A stretch of 64,000 nt of DNA from Antedon bifida (GCA_963402885.1 OY727095.1:34973001-35037000), one strand, 5' to 3'; positions 48,701 through 62,014 are shown, numbered from the stretch's first letter. Numbers and translations: made by a program. Notes: generated from the sequence alone by a model not told the origin.

Positions 48701-51700
48701 CAATATTTTTTTTAGAAAAATGATTGATTTTTCACAAATTTCTTGTTGCAATTGTTTAGTATAAATACATGTGAAGAAATTCTGTAATGATCTTATGAAC
48801 ATTAATTTCAATTAAAAAACGCACCACCATAGATCAATTTCATGAATTGACAGCTAGACTACTTTCAATTTGTTTTAGTACCTCAACAGAACAAGTAAAA
48901 ATCTATTGCCCTGTGTATTCGGTGTTGTACGTTTTGTTCAACTGTGTTATTACAATTGATTGCCTATCTACTAAACCGCTAATGTACGATAAAGGAATCT
49001 TTTGAATTGTATTGAGTACCTTTACCACGCATGAAGTGTGGTGATCATCGGCAATTCTTCTATTTATTTGAAGCTTGCGGCCAGATGAATAGCAACATAA
49101 ACATCACTGCGGCTAAATGAATATTAGCGTCACTGTCACTGACAACCGATATGTTTTTGTTTCTACTGCCTCCGACGTTGTTCTTATGCTTCGGGGCAAG
49201 ATAATTGTTCTGTGTAATTATTTGTAAACACATTTTAGTGTTGGAATAATATTAGCATATTTTTCAACAGGAAGAACCTGAAATGACCAACTGAATAAAG
49301 TAATGCACTCTTCTTCTTTCTTGATGTTTCTCTTGATTGTATCCAAGTAGTTAAGACATATCCATATGTTTTAAAGCTCAGGTACAGGCATGAATTTTAA
49401 ATATAATATTTGGTTAATTGTACATAAATCAAATATTTGTAATAGAAATCAAGACGAAAAAACATGAATTTCCATTAAAATGGTCAAATACAAAATTTGG
49501 CAAAATTCTGCCATAAAAACCAGGAAGACATTTTTTTCAGTAGTTAGGTAGTTAACCTAATGTAATAACATGTCTGGTGACTCCCTAGACATTGAAAAAA
49601 GATGGTGGATATACGGTGGATAATTTTTGCTATAGCATGAAAATAAAAATCTGAAGTTGAATAAAAATACCAGAAATGTAATATTCAAGTTATATTACCT
49701 ATATTTATTCATCTGATAACATTTTTTACCACACCGTTTATTTTTAATAGCTTTTTAAAATGCCTCTCTATTTACAAAATTTGTGTACAAAAGAATAGAG
49801 ATTTTACTGTGTAATTTGAACTATCCCCCCACTGATAAGAAAGTGCTTATTTTCAACAAGCTTGTGTAACACAAATAAAATCCCAAAAATTATGAAACAT
49901 AGGGGAAACTATAGATCGATAATTATTGGAATGTATGATCAATAGAAATTTTTTGCCCGCACCTGGCCTTTAAATGAACAAAATTATTATCCAAACTTTA
50001 GAATCAAAGCGGTAATAGATGTAAAACACCAAGCATTGTAAATGCTTTAACTCCCTTGATATCCCCATAAAGTCTGATCAATTGAGTACCAATTGGCCAA
50101 TTGATTACATGAATTTATCTCAATATTTTGATACAGTATTGTCTAGTATTCATGGATGCCCTTGACTGTATACAAACTAGTTATTTTAAATGATTTTATT
50201 GCTTAAAACTAACAAAATTAAAAAATTGAATTGAAAAGTACATCTCCCAATATGTCAAAAGTCAAACTTGCATTAAATTGTATGACAGGTTTCTAGTTAC
50301 AATTTCTTGTGAACTGTAGTGTTGAAATAGTGTTTTAAATTGAAAATAATTAAATCTTGATTACAAGTTAGTAGCCAACTAATTAAGATCAAAGAGGGCA
50401 ATTAAGCTTAAGAACTTAAAAGATTAAAAGGTGAACAATCTACCACCTTTTGTGATTTGATTATGGTGTCTACTGATACCTAAGGTAGTCAATTATCCAC
50501 ATTTTCGGTGGACATTTTCAATTTGAGATCAGTTTATACTCGTATCTTTATGTTACAGTAATAGCATAGTGTTGTAGAATGCTCGTCACTGTCTTAAAGG
50601 GGTATGTTTAATTTACTATTAAAGTATCTTTGAACTCGTGTTCCTAAATAAAACTTTCTTGTCGTCGTATAGTGTGCTTCTTGTCTAGGTCATGTGACTT
50701 CTTTGTCAAGGTTTGCTTTGAAATTGGCTTCATGGTGTTTCCATAACAACAGATATTAAGATGAAAATATCCAGGAATTGTACAGGGACAGTCTTGTTAG
50801 TTGGTGTGTTAAATATTATTTACGTGGTAATTAGTATTTAAGGTCAAAATATTCATTTATCAGTGTTCTATTGTAGTGCGTGTACTACTTCAGAACAATA
50901 GAGAAATATTATTAATAAAGCCATGAAATTAGAATTAGAATTCATTTTTTGTTAGTGGGACACAGTTTTGATTTTGTTGTCTAAAGTTTTTTTATTTTCA
51001 AAATCTTTCTATTTTTAGAAAAATATCAATTTATTGTATAGTTAGGAAATGAAAATGAATATTTTATAAAATGAATAAATTTTAGTAATAAAAAAATATT
51101 TATTGAATTAATTTTGAAACCAATAAGAAACACAATAATATACACATAGGAACGTGCTGGTTCTTCTTGAACTTCTTTTAAGCATACATTCCACTTTTCA
51201 CCGCAATAATAGATTTTAACCGAAATCCACACAGCTAATATCTCAATCTTTTAATTCTATTTGACACATTTAGTAGAGTTTTTATTATGATATAAAAATA
51301 AATGTAATATGGTTCATCCTCATTTTCCTGTAATTTGGATGTTGCTAAACTAGTCAGAAAGATTAGAAATTTAATATTACTTCCAGGTCGGATTTAACCA
51401 AACATAGAGAGATTCAGGAATGTATTGTCATTAGACCCATGGGGCGCGGAAACAGAAAACGCACTTCTTCATATCACCTGCTCTTCGATGTTGTCTTTTA
51501 CTAATAGCCGTTGCTCTTGAAGTCACTTACCATTTGAAACGTGATCACACTGCGTGTCGTTTGACTCTTCTGCCTCACAAACGTGATAAACTGAATTTTC
51601 TTAGCAGAGAACAAAAAGCCGGGTTCATCAGATAAAACTGTTATAAGAAAACAGTTTGTTGAAATTGAATCCGGAGTGAATTTAATCGTGTTGAAATAAA

Positions 51701-54700
51701 ACAATAAGTATCAGTTGATGCTGTTGTTTTAAACGTCTAAAATGGCGTTACCTACAGCGATGCTAAAAACATAGCAGATGCGACCTTTGACCATATTAAA
51801 ATCTGCTTGAGTGAGCACATAGCAACTCATAAACCACTAGTACCATGAGGCAACCAATTAAGTAGTCATTACAAACGATACCCTCTAAGCTACATTCAGT
51901 TAAAGATAGTTTAAGTTCCGGTTTAAGTGCTGGTATTTTATTCAAGAAAGACCTGAATGACTTGAGACTTTTAACCAATCACAACATTGCAATGTTAAAC
52001 ATATAGCCAATCAAATAATTATTACATATTTTGTTACCACATACTTTTATAGGTTAGTGCTTAAGTAAACACAATATTTTACTGTAACTAATACTAGAAA
52101 GGTACCCAGTAGACCGGATGCAGTTGTTTCCTAATAAATTCCTAGTGCGATATCTGTTCATTATCAAGTTGTGTTTGTGAACTTTTAAAATTAAAATTAC
52201 TTACAACAAGTGATGGATTGACAGATTTGTGAAGTAAAATTATGCTATGGCAGGTTATAAAACATAGGTACACATGTTTTGTGTCTGAGGAAATTATAAT
52301 ATATTTATGAGATACAAAATTGTAGAAAATGGCTTAAGATAGAACATGGCATTCTAATGATAATAGAAGGATAATAGGTTTTAGATTATTTTAAGTGATT
52401 ATGCCCAACAAAATATTTATATAGTACATTTTAATGTATAGTATACATTTTAAACTTTTTTTATTATTAATGTATAAACAATTATAAGTCGAGCAGCGTT
52501 TTTTCTAAGAAATATTTCTTGTTTTATTAACGTATAAACAATTATAGATGTATCAATTGACAATTTGTAATGCAACTTAAACTTCAGTTGGGTGTTTGAG
52601 TGGTACTTAATTCACCGCATGCCTCATTAAATCCTGCAGCCTCCTTCTTTTGTCAGCCTGAATGTTGCCCTACACAGAGACAGGTGTAGCAGTGTGTCAA
52701 GTCTTCACAAGACACCTGCTGCAAACTGCCAACTGAGAGAGCTGTCAATTTGCCCGGTAATCAACACGCTTGGTTACTTTTATCTCTAAACATTTTTCTT
52801 TCAAGATTTGTCAATCATGAGGCGTGACTGTCTGGTGCTTTCCCGTAACTGATTTATTTAGCCTCCTGCTCTCTTAAAGGTGGGATACAGCAAAACTGTA
52901 GGTGTGAATCTACAGTATATCTCACATATTATCTGTGTAATAAACCTCCTTAAAGAAATTCCAAGAAGGCACTTACTCAAAGAACAACCTTGTAATATTA
53001 TTAACGCTTGAAACATTCACACTGTGGGTTAAATTGCCATTTTATATATTAACATCAAAATAACATTTGCTAAACGACTCTTAAAATTAAATGAATAGAT
53101 ATCAACACAGATATGTCTTAGAGGTCATCTTTTTTAGTAGGGTAAGTTGATAACGACAGGTGCACAAGTTCACCTGTTATGAGGGATGATTTCTCATAAT
53201 GTCATCGAAAAAATGTTCCGTGTCAGAAGAGATTCCAACAGATAACTTGAACACACCATAGACGACGCGTATAAAGAAACTAAATACTTGCGAGTGTGTT
53301 GATGTCTGTTTTAGTTGATGGGTTGTGGAAAGGGATTTCGTGATGACACCCAGGGGATCTTTGTGTTGACAAATTTTAAACGATTTTAATCTTGTGGGAA
53401 ATGAAGGAGTTACAGAATCTTAAGGCAGATAGGCCTATATTATATACAATGACATTAAAAAACATACTTGATTAATAATTGAAATTTATTGACAGATTTC
53501 TAAAGCTCTGTCTACACCATCAAACTGTATGTGACAAAAAATGTGATGTGCCCATATATGGACATGATGATGGCATGTCACTACTATATTTGGGCATATC
53601 ACATTTTTTTGTCAAACTAGTTTGATAGTGTAGACAGAGTTTAAGCAAACTGTTTGTACACTGAGCACCCCTGATGGGATAATGTGATATAGTTTAAGCT
53701 TTATTGAAACATCAACAAATTTTAGGATTATTTAATCAATGAAGTTTGAACATAAAACATCCAGTTAAAATAGGTATTAGACAAGATAGACAACTGACAG
53801 TTAGTGTAATCCCAGAGGAAGTGATAGTTGACTACTGGATTTACTTTTGAACAAATCATGGCCACTGTACTTTTTTGGTTCAGACATAATTTTGATTTCA
53901 TCCAAATATTTCTTTATTATTTACAATACTGTATTATTATATACAAAGAAAGGTACAAAACAGTTCTTTAAATATTCTTTTTCGACTCGCCAATTATAAC
54001 ATTTTCAATGGTGCAAAATTAAAATGTTATAACATGGTGACTAAATATGTATACTTTTTTATAACATGTGTGTAAACCTAAGCTAGTATACTTGTAATGA
54101 TTAAACTAAAAGCAACCAAACCCCTAGAAATCAAGGTTGGTAAATTTATCTTTGAAAATAACATAAAATGTGCAAGGTACGTGTTACTGATTAGTTATCT
54201 TCAGTAAACCAAAGGAAATTGACAAACCTGGCTCCTGACTCTTTTCCTTCATAATGTCTTGTTTGCTAAAAAGAAACATACAGCATTTATTAAAAACCAT
54301 CAAGAGAACAGGTAGCTTTGGCTGACCAACCCCGGCGCACGCAGGGGGAATTTTCCTTACCTATAAGGAAGCGTTCGATCACCACCTAATTCCTCCCACG
54401 TGTAGTTGTGAATTTATAGTGTGGCGACTGATTTCTCGTTTGATTTAACTATTAAATTGCGGGTGTAAACAGCATCAGTTGGGAGTGAATAATGTTCTTA
54501 AGGTTAATTTGCATCAAGTGTGGTGTTTTATGCGAATTAAAAAGAATAAACTTTAATACCTCATAGAATCTTATCGGTTGAATGCATCTCATTTGAATAA
54601 TCATTAGCATCGTGTGTAGTAATTTCACTTAGATGTTGATGATTGGTTGAACTTTGGGATTTGAATGTGCTATTTAAAGTTTAAAGCGTAAGTGTTTGAA

Positions 54701-57700
54701 GGCTATAACATTAAAATATCGCAAAGTAAAAGAACATTATAAAATAACGGCTTAAATTCACTTCTCAATGAACCCACATGCAAACTTGCATTCCATTGCC
54801 ATGGCTCCATCTTCAATCCATACCTTTTGAGTCTCTGTAATTTACTCAGCCTTTCCTTTTTTCACTTGTTTGTGTTATTTTCTTCATGTTTGATACCTTT
54901 TCACCACCATACGGATATCCTGTCCTTTAGCTAAGGTTCTCATAATATTGCCTTAGCATCAGGTATACATGGACCAGATTACCTGTTACCTGTCCAGTAG
55001 GCAAGTTCCTTTGATCCCAACCGATTTGAAGTCTTTGGTTGAAGTACATTACTTGGTTTATTATTACCTTCTCTTTTTACTGCTTTAATCGTTGTATTTA
55101 TCTTTGATTTATGCGATGTTTTTACAACAATTAATGATAATATTCTTGATTTTGTGTTTAAATACCCAAAGGCTATAGCCATATGTGATTCTCCATATTA
55201 TTAAATACTTTAGTGATATTATACTGAAGTTTTTACCAATGTCTTGTAAACGATGAGACACTGTAATGATAGATTCATGCGAACCACAACTTAGTGTTGG
55301 TTGAGTGTGAAACCAACCTTAAAGATAGTCTTTATCTGCGTCTCGGTTTCTCAGACTTTAAGGATGTTTGCTTTATGATACCCTAATTACTTTCAATATA
55401 CCATCCAAAAATACAAAATTGCATTTGATTGGTTGATTTTACTTTATTCCTACTTCAGTTGTAACTATATCACAGTTTGTACATGCTACAAATTTTTCTG
55501 GAATCTGTTCACTTGGATTTGCTTTAAGTCGTAGATGCAATTCAAAGTCTACACAAGCTCATTTCATAATCTTTAATATTTTTCTGAAAACACACAATGT
55601 TGTTGTCGGAGGAAAATATGAAAATAACATCTATATCCACTGTTGACTTTGTACAAACATGTTGATACATTAATGAGCTTGTTTTCACCTGATTGTCAAT
55701 ATTTGTTTCATAGTACAGTTACAGTTCTTAAGTTGTTAAAGAAGTGACCTATTTTTTTCTCCATTATTTCACCATTTTAATAGTTTAAAATGAAGAAGGA
55801 AGGTGAAGTGAGCAGATATATAGCAAATGTTTATTCGTCATAAATGTTTTCTTTTCTTTCCTCTTGTTCAATTTATCATGTGTGGTCGAAGTAAATATCA
55901 GCTGATAAATTGTTTTACAGAGGATTAGTTGAGTTATTTGTAATTCTTGCATCTTTTGAATCCGCAACTTATTGCTCATAAATCAGCATACATTCAAATA
56001 CATAGACCTCCATTTTTGTAGAAGTTGAAGCACTTAAATATAATCTAAATCTTAAGTAGATACTTACACCCTGGTCACAAGTATTGTAATCTCTATTCAC
56101 TAGAACCACTTAGAAAGATATACCTCATGGTCAATAGTTTGTTTCTTTGTAAGTAGCACTAATACACTTTTTTGTGTAATTAACTCAAGATTGTTAATCT
56201 TATTTAATTAATGTTGAATGCAACTGGATTAGTATTAGTGTATTTGCTAAGTTCTCAATACAAATTGAACACCCGTAAGCAAAAATCCTACTTAGAAGTA
56301 AAAGTTTTTGTCAAATCCTGTTAGCCTAAATGCCTTATTTCATAATGTTCTTTGTGTAGACAAGATAGCCATCTAAATGAATATTTAGGAAGAGATGGGT
56401 TTACATCTGAACAATTAAGATAATATCAGTCACTAGCTGCCATCCATCATCATCGACTTAAGCTAACAACGCGTGTGTATGCGGAAGAAAGACTTACATG
56501 ATGAGGGTGTTATCTTCTTCGTTTGCTTAAAGCCTGGCGGTTAACCCCATCCAACATCCCTAGCTTAACATGGAATGATGATCCTAGGAGGGCGTGTAAT
56601 CCGGTCAGATTCTTCGTGGACTAACATTTAGTCAAAGTGGCACCTTTAAAGAACTTAATCTAAAACACATGTTATTCACCCACTTTCACCAACATATTGC
56701 TTTTAGTTTCATATTTTAAATTTGCAAACATTTTGAACGTGTGTCTGGAATTCTCTCCAGCGTCATTTTACTAAATCAACTTCTATTGCTATTTTTTAAA
56801 AAGAACTTAAAACGCATCTTTTTAACATCCAATATAAGCGCCTTTGATTTTTACTTCGGTTTAGTTGATTCTGGCGCTATACAAATACCTAAATTATTAT
56901 TATATTGTCAGTAGTAGATGTTTATGACCATACAAAACTATTACATTTGTGCATATATTTTAATGAATGCAATTGTTAAGATACAGTTCCTAGACACCAC
57001 TTAAAAAGCTTCACTGTAAGAGTATGTCTTATTGAGACAAAATAGCAGTGCAAGGAAGAGAACGTGATTTTGATGTATGTAAGTAACCCTCCTAAAGAGA
57101 AGTCTCATTCATGTTGTCAAGAATATTTCAAATATTCTTTTGGTTTTGTTGTTTTTGCAGGATGATCTAGGAGCTGTTGGTCGAGCATGCCCTCACCAGA
57201 ACCAAGGTCAAACATCCTGCATTGGCAGTGGCAGGATCGATGCAAGCTGCTGTGTTGATACTTACTTCAGGAGGTCATGTTCTTTTAGACCCGGTATTAC
57301 TGGTGTTTTATGCTGTAAAAAACCTGGTAAGTAGTTTATAGAAAGTTTGTAATAGAGACGGATTTAGAAGACACCCCATTCACCTCACCACCCCCCTACA
57401 TATTTCACTTACAAAATTAAGAATAAACACAAACCAGGCTGTCAACTTATTGTCTGTGCTTCTGTCCCTGCAAGATGAAGAAGTAATATATTATAGTAAC
57501 TGTACCTATGATACCCACAAAATATGTAAAATACCTATATTGCTACATACTGCTATTTACTGTAGGAAGTATAAGTCTAATTCAGCGCCTAATATTGTTT
57601 AGATACAAATATTGCAATGGTTACAATGTACCATAGAAATGATGTTATTTCTTATGAAATCAACATGCCGTAGCGTAATATAACTATTAGTTAATTGATT

Positions 57701-60700
57701 GTAAAACATGTCAGTTCTCATTGTCATTTTCATTGTGATTTCAAATTGCATACAAAGTCATACAGTGTCGTACTTAATCATAACAAGGTTACAAAATTTA
57801 TTAATGATCTGTAGTAATATTCTTCCGGCCCTGATCGTTAAAGAATAACCTCTTTCCAATTTCCGACAATTTGGAATAGTGTTTGATTTATAATCAAAAT
57901 GTGTTTTGACAAGGTTGTAAGAATGTAGTGTAAATGCAAACTTTATTTACTTCTAATTAAAACTTGGTGAATGGTAGAGGTTATTTTTGTTATTTGGTTT
58001 ATTACATCTGAATATTGATTGTAATCACAGTTGTTTAATAAGTATATCTTGAGGGCTGAAAGCAACAGGATCTTTGTCATTATTTTGATATAAAAATTGG
58101 AATTTGTTTTATCACCTGCAAAATATTCATATCCTGGAATTTTCTTATTCAAAATTAGGTAAGCCTGAGCCTGGGTCCCCAGAGATCTGCTTTGATCTAC
58201 ATCTCTGAATTACTCTAGGCAGTTACTTTAAGCTTATTCCCTATCAAGGTTCTGATCTGTGGACAAGGACAAGGGCTCAGTGCTTGGGTAGCCACCTCTG
58301 GCATGTCCCCAGAGCTTACAATTTCGGCTTCTTGGCTTAAATCAAAATAATAAAATTGATCTTTAATCAAGATTACATCATACCTAAAGGTAACTTAAAA
58401 AATCGACAATTTTGAATAACACGTTCCCCCAGGTAAAATAATAAAATTGTTTAAATTTCTGTAAAATTACCAAATTAGTACATTGTGTTGTACACCATGT
58501 ACTTATTGTTAAAAGTTTGGCTTATATTTTTAGGAGGTAAATTGATAAAATCTGGAATTTATTTTATACAAGAAAAAAAAAACGAAAAATGATATAATGC
58601 AGATTTAATATAGCTTTATTAGCGGAAGGTTACTAGTGTCATTTGTAATAGGGAAGGTAATAAATTTGCATATTTCCAAACTTAAAATTTATACCGAGAA
58701 AAAGTGCAGCTTTTACGACAACTTAAATCAATTTGACAGTGTGAGAAAAAGTGGTGCAACTCAGGTGAGGCTATATAAACTTTTATTTTTCACCTTCAAA
58801 AACAATTAGCTTTAAACCAGGAATACAGGAAGGGGATGCTAAAGTTGTATTATGGGTGGATCCTAGTGATTAGTGGTGCAAGGTTGGATTAGAGTTGTTT
58901 TATAAGTGAATCTTTGATGGTGCAAGGTTGATTTACACCTTTAAATGATTATTCCATCCCATCCCACATCAACTCTCACCCCACATCCCACACGACATCA
59001 CATCTCACATCCCATCTCACATCCCATCACACCCCATATGTCATCCCACCTCCAAAAGTAAGGGCCTGAGTTTCTAGTGTTTTCATTTCTTTCTATCACT
59101 TCATACTTCTTTCACTTCTGTTTGTATAAATGTTTTGACATGTTTTTAAAACCCAATTTAAGATGTTACCTTTGATGATAGGATTCCCAATTCACCTGGT
59201 CTCATTTTAAGTCGTAAACTTTGACATTTGGAAATGATGTTTCATTTCTATGTAATTTGCTTGTATCTTGTTCTTTTGCATTTGTCCTTCGCCTTAATTT
59301 AACAAGAAAGTGAAAATGAAATGTGTTTATATTGAAGGTGATATGTTATAATGACAACTGTACTTCATGTGTGTGTTACAGTTTTTTAAAAATAATGACA
59401 TGGAAATTAATCGGAATGGTTGTCATTGAAGCATTTTATATAGACGTATTATTTTCAAAATCCCATTTCAAAAAGTATATTACATAATTTATTGCCTCAA
59501 TATATGTTATTAAACTATTAATCAAATAATTGCCACACAGTACGGTTAACTATTTTCACTGTCAAGAAATGTGCTGCCTCCTCTGACATACTGCTAAACA
59601 TAAATCATGAACAAGGCGACGAAATATGCCAACCATGAAATCTTGCGTCAACCAATATTCAATACCTTTAATGTACATCATTTTCATAATAGGAATGTAA
59701 ATTATTTAATTAGGTCAATTACCTTTAATTACTATCTCTATGGTAATTTTCCATATCCTCCTCACAGACTTCCAAGCCCCAAGTCCCCAAACTTCCAAAT
59801 TTGGATGTAACAACTTAGGACTATAATAGATGTCTGAATATTAAGTCTAATTTTTAATAGGTTGATTGATGCTAATTCGAAAATATTTTGAGGCCTTTGT
59901 TAATCTCGTGCTGTATTTAAAATTCAGTGCGGGCAATAACATTTCTTGATTGATATCAATTCTAAATCTATTTAGGTATCACTGTTTTAATTACAAGTAT
60001 CACGAGCCATGTTTTCTTTCTATATTTTACTTTTTCGTTTCAAATTAAACCATCTGCTATCCAATTGTTGTACTTGTGAGACCCCAAAGCTGTCGCGTCG
60101 GGCATCAAAACATCCGTTAGAATCTTACTACCTCCCATTGGATTCACACACTACAACTATATAAGCTTTACTATCTTCACAAAAGAGTTGTAACTAAAAC
60201 ATCTATTATTAGGAAACTTTTTAAATTCAATTAGCACATTTACAACATTTTTTACTGTTTTTATAGTTTAAAAAAAAATCTATTTAAAACAAAAATCCAA
60301 TCTATCTGTTCCTTTTTAAATCAGTAAAACTAGTCTAAACAAATAAATATATATATTAAATATTAAAGGAAAAGTTTTTCTAATAAAAGTGATTGAATTA
60401 TTGTGCTATGTTAAATTTTTTTCACTATGAAAAAGATTTTTAGAACAGATAACAGAAGCTAGGCAGGTAATTGTTTAGAAGAGGAAGAGACCTATATCTC
60501 TACGGTATGAAAAGAGAACAAGCTGATTTCTCACCAGGGAAAATCCTTAGATACCGCAGGTGTACATACTATCTGGGCCTAGCTCTTTACCTGCTGAATA
60601 TTTCAATTATAATCATTGTCATCAGTGAAGATATTCGTATAAGTGAGAATGATCCTAACAGGTGGAGATATTTCTTGAGCTTCCTTAGTTTCTGTAAACG

Positions 60701-62014
60701 CGGTTTGATGGGACGTAGCTTTTCCCGTCTGGTAACAGGTGCGTCATGTACTGTAAGCAAGTGCTTAGAAAGACTTTTAAGTAAACATGGGAGGACGTCG
60801 TCGGTACAAAAATAATCAAAACCCAGATGAGAGATGAATCATAGAAAAAGGTTTTTGTGTTTTATTCCTCAAAGGAGATGAATCTTCACCTGTGGATCAT
60901 GACATTTAGCAAATGCTATCTAGTAGGCCTACAGTAGCTACTATATTTCTATTATTTATTCATTCATCTTTTTATATCCATAGCAAAAAAAAAATGGAGC
61001 ATTTTATGTGTTGAGAATTTAAAGTTGAGAAAATACAAATATGTTAGTGCTCATTTTATTAGCTTTTGCCTGTACAACATCTGTATGTTGTATAATTCAT
61101 CAATTATTTGATGAAGTCTCTGATTGGGGAGGTTTCAACATGGATTAGACACTTACAATTTGATGTTCTATTGTTTTGTCTTTACAATTAAACACACAGT
61201 AGATCTAGAACAGCACTTTTGTTTCGCTTTTCCTTTCTTAGTCCTTGTCCTTTTTGACGTCAGAATAGAGTTATGATTTATGTTATTATTTGTGGCCTGT
61301 AATTTTTAATTTTCTCCTTCAGAACAACAACCAGAAATTGAAACAGTTCTACCACCAGAAATGAAGATATTGTCAGGGTTCAATATGACATTGACGTGCC
61401 ATGCATCTGGACTTCCAGAACCAAACCTCAGGTGGTTCCGTGATGGAAAAATTATCCACAAGAAAGATACTCGATTAGTGTTAGATAAAGGTATAACAAG
61501 ACTACGTTTAAAAAGTAATGAGTTTAGTGTTAAATAAAAGTAGATACTGTATACATCTTTATAACAAGAATTTTTTTTTCCAAGTCCAAGCTCTCTAGTA
61601 CTCCAGTAGAACCCCTTTTTTGGGACACCCCTATTAAGAAGACACCCCTATAATATTAAGGCAACACCCGTATTAAGGGGACACCCATATTAATGGGACA
61701 CTCTATTAAGGGGACATTTTCTTATGAAACAAATAAGGAGTAATATATCTTTTTATACTACGGCCAACCCCGATTCAAGGGACACCTCTATATAACGGAG
61801 GGTGCTTTGTTTAGTCCTGAAGGTGTCCTTTAATAGGGGTTGTTATACTGTATATGCATCTTATAACAAACCTGTATATACTTATTTATCATCTTTATAG
61901 GTGCTCTAACACTATCAAGAGTTGAAGAACAAGATACTGGGGCATACTCCTGTGTTGCTGACAATTTATCAGGCTTTGACCGTAAAGATACATTCATCAC
62001 AGTCGTAAAAAATG
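39785..62014 (+). CDS. Secreted/membrane Ig-superfamily protein with 14-Cys domain, 3'-partial
   Basis: Five exons in consistent phase: 39785-39881 (ATG; acceptor at 39769), 44412-44662, 57161-57326, 61323-61490, 61901-62014. The first encodes a signal peptide: basic MIEGSRRQRG, a hydrophobic FLVCCALLYITIL core, then a polar KSEVKAESGG stretch. Exons 2 and 3 form one Cys-rich module of about 140 residues with 14 cysteines, including ICAIGWSVC, ISWEDAMTIDGCFAFNAAQD, GGCRPC, IDASCC and VLCCKKP. Exons 4 and 5 form one Ig domain (I-set/C2-like), with the first Cys in MTLTCHASGLPEPNLRWFRD and the second in DTGAYSCVADN. Ig modules of this kind mediate extracellular binding. The last exon ends in phase 1, so the gene continues beyond the window; more Ig domains or a membrane anchor could follow. 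I do not recognise the Cys-rich family, so partner and role are unknown. Confidence 0.85.
39882..44411 (+). other. Intron between signal-peptide and first Cys-rich exons
   Basis: This is a 4.5 kb AT-rich intron. It contains a coding-like decayed block on the opposite strand at 42657-42913 and a short open block on the opposite strand at about 44046-44231. Neither has splice or family support. Confidence 0.7.
42657..42913 (-). pseudogene. Decayed coding-like stretch in intron
   Basis: A patch richer in CpG than its surroundings reads on the - strand as a protein-like series interrupted by three stops. Segments include LCASLFVTQVLPYQYQDQF, VEEYRCLKYVRLDRNICQS and KKDSIDVKYMAYDSGSE. It may be the remains of a transposon ORF or retrocopy. 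The + strand is also open over parts of this patch, which weakens the strand call. Family unknown. Confidence 0.3.
46586..46645. repeat. TA-rich imperfect palindrome
   Basis: Alternating TATATATA tracts flank a TTTAAAAAAATC centre, which mirrors the preceding GATTTTTTTTTA tract. It is probably an expanded dinucleotide repeat that could form a cruciform. Confidence 0.7.
47712..47822. mobile_element. MITE family D, right end decayed
   Basis: The left terminus CAGGGCCGTAGCCACC and the inner segment TAATTATATTTAAAGCATCT match the copy at 7599-7741. The right terminus (CTACGGCC) is not recognisable. Confidence 0.7.
53502..53642. mobile_element. MITE family A, most complete copy
   Basis: The left end TAAAGCTCTGTCTACACCAT and right end GATAGTGTAGACAGAGTTTA are inverted repeats. 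Inversion extends inward: GTGATGTGCCCATATATGG on the left against TTTGGGCATATCACATTTTT on the right. The whole 140-bp element is therefore close to one palindrome. Confidence 0.88.
58955..59050. repeat. CATCCCA-type low-complexity repeat
   Basis: It is an irregular run of CATCCCA, CACATC and CATCTCA units. One strand is C-rich and G-poor. Confidence 0.75.
60479..60815 (+). other. Open coding-like block with one hydrophobic segment
   Basis: After a possible acceptor (TAATTGTTTAG at 60468-60478) the frame stays open for about 112 codons to a TAA. It encodes basic segments around one likely membrane span (YYLGLALYLLNISIIIIVI). GC content is above that of the intron. There is no ATG at the start, no donor site and no recognised family. 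It may be a nested exon of another transcript, a retrocopy fragment, or chance. Confidence 0.25.
61601..61852. mobile_element. Repeat family F between the two Ig exons
   Basis: The left end CCAGTAGAACCCC(T)n GGGACACCCC and right end GGTGTCC...TAGGGGTTGTTATACTGTA are inverted repeats. The interior repeats the theme GGGACACCCCTATTAAG about five times. No ORF. It is related to the partial copy at 35405. Confidence 0.75.

Larger units (their letters stand above)
44663..57160 (+). other. 12.5-kb intron splitting the Cys-rich domain
   Basis: The intron holds a TA-rich imperfect palindrome (46586-46645), a truncated MITE D (47712-47822) and a MITE A copy (53502-53642). It also holds a GC-richer patch (54328-54410) containing GGGAATTTTCC and CACGTG. 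No alternative exon could be supported. Confidence 0.7.
57327..61322 (+). other. Intron before the Ig exons
   Basis: This 4.0 kb intron has a GC-richer patch of unknown origin at about 58160-58320. It also has a CATCCCA-like low-complexity run at about 58955-59050 and an open coding-like block at 60479-60815. The rest is AT-rich and featureless. Confidence 0.65.

Noticed and set aside
51422-51700. GC-richer patch, open on both strands, in the 12.5-kb intron
   Set aside because: The + strand frame has no ATG after the upstream TAG, and splice sites were not convincing. No family was recognised.
59607-59810. ATG-initiated 67-codon frame in an intron
   Set aside because: Composition biased to N, I and Y as expected of AT-rich DNA; no motif, no splice sites and no repeat link.
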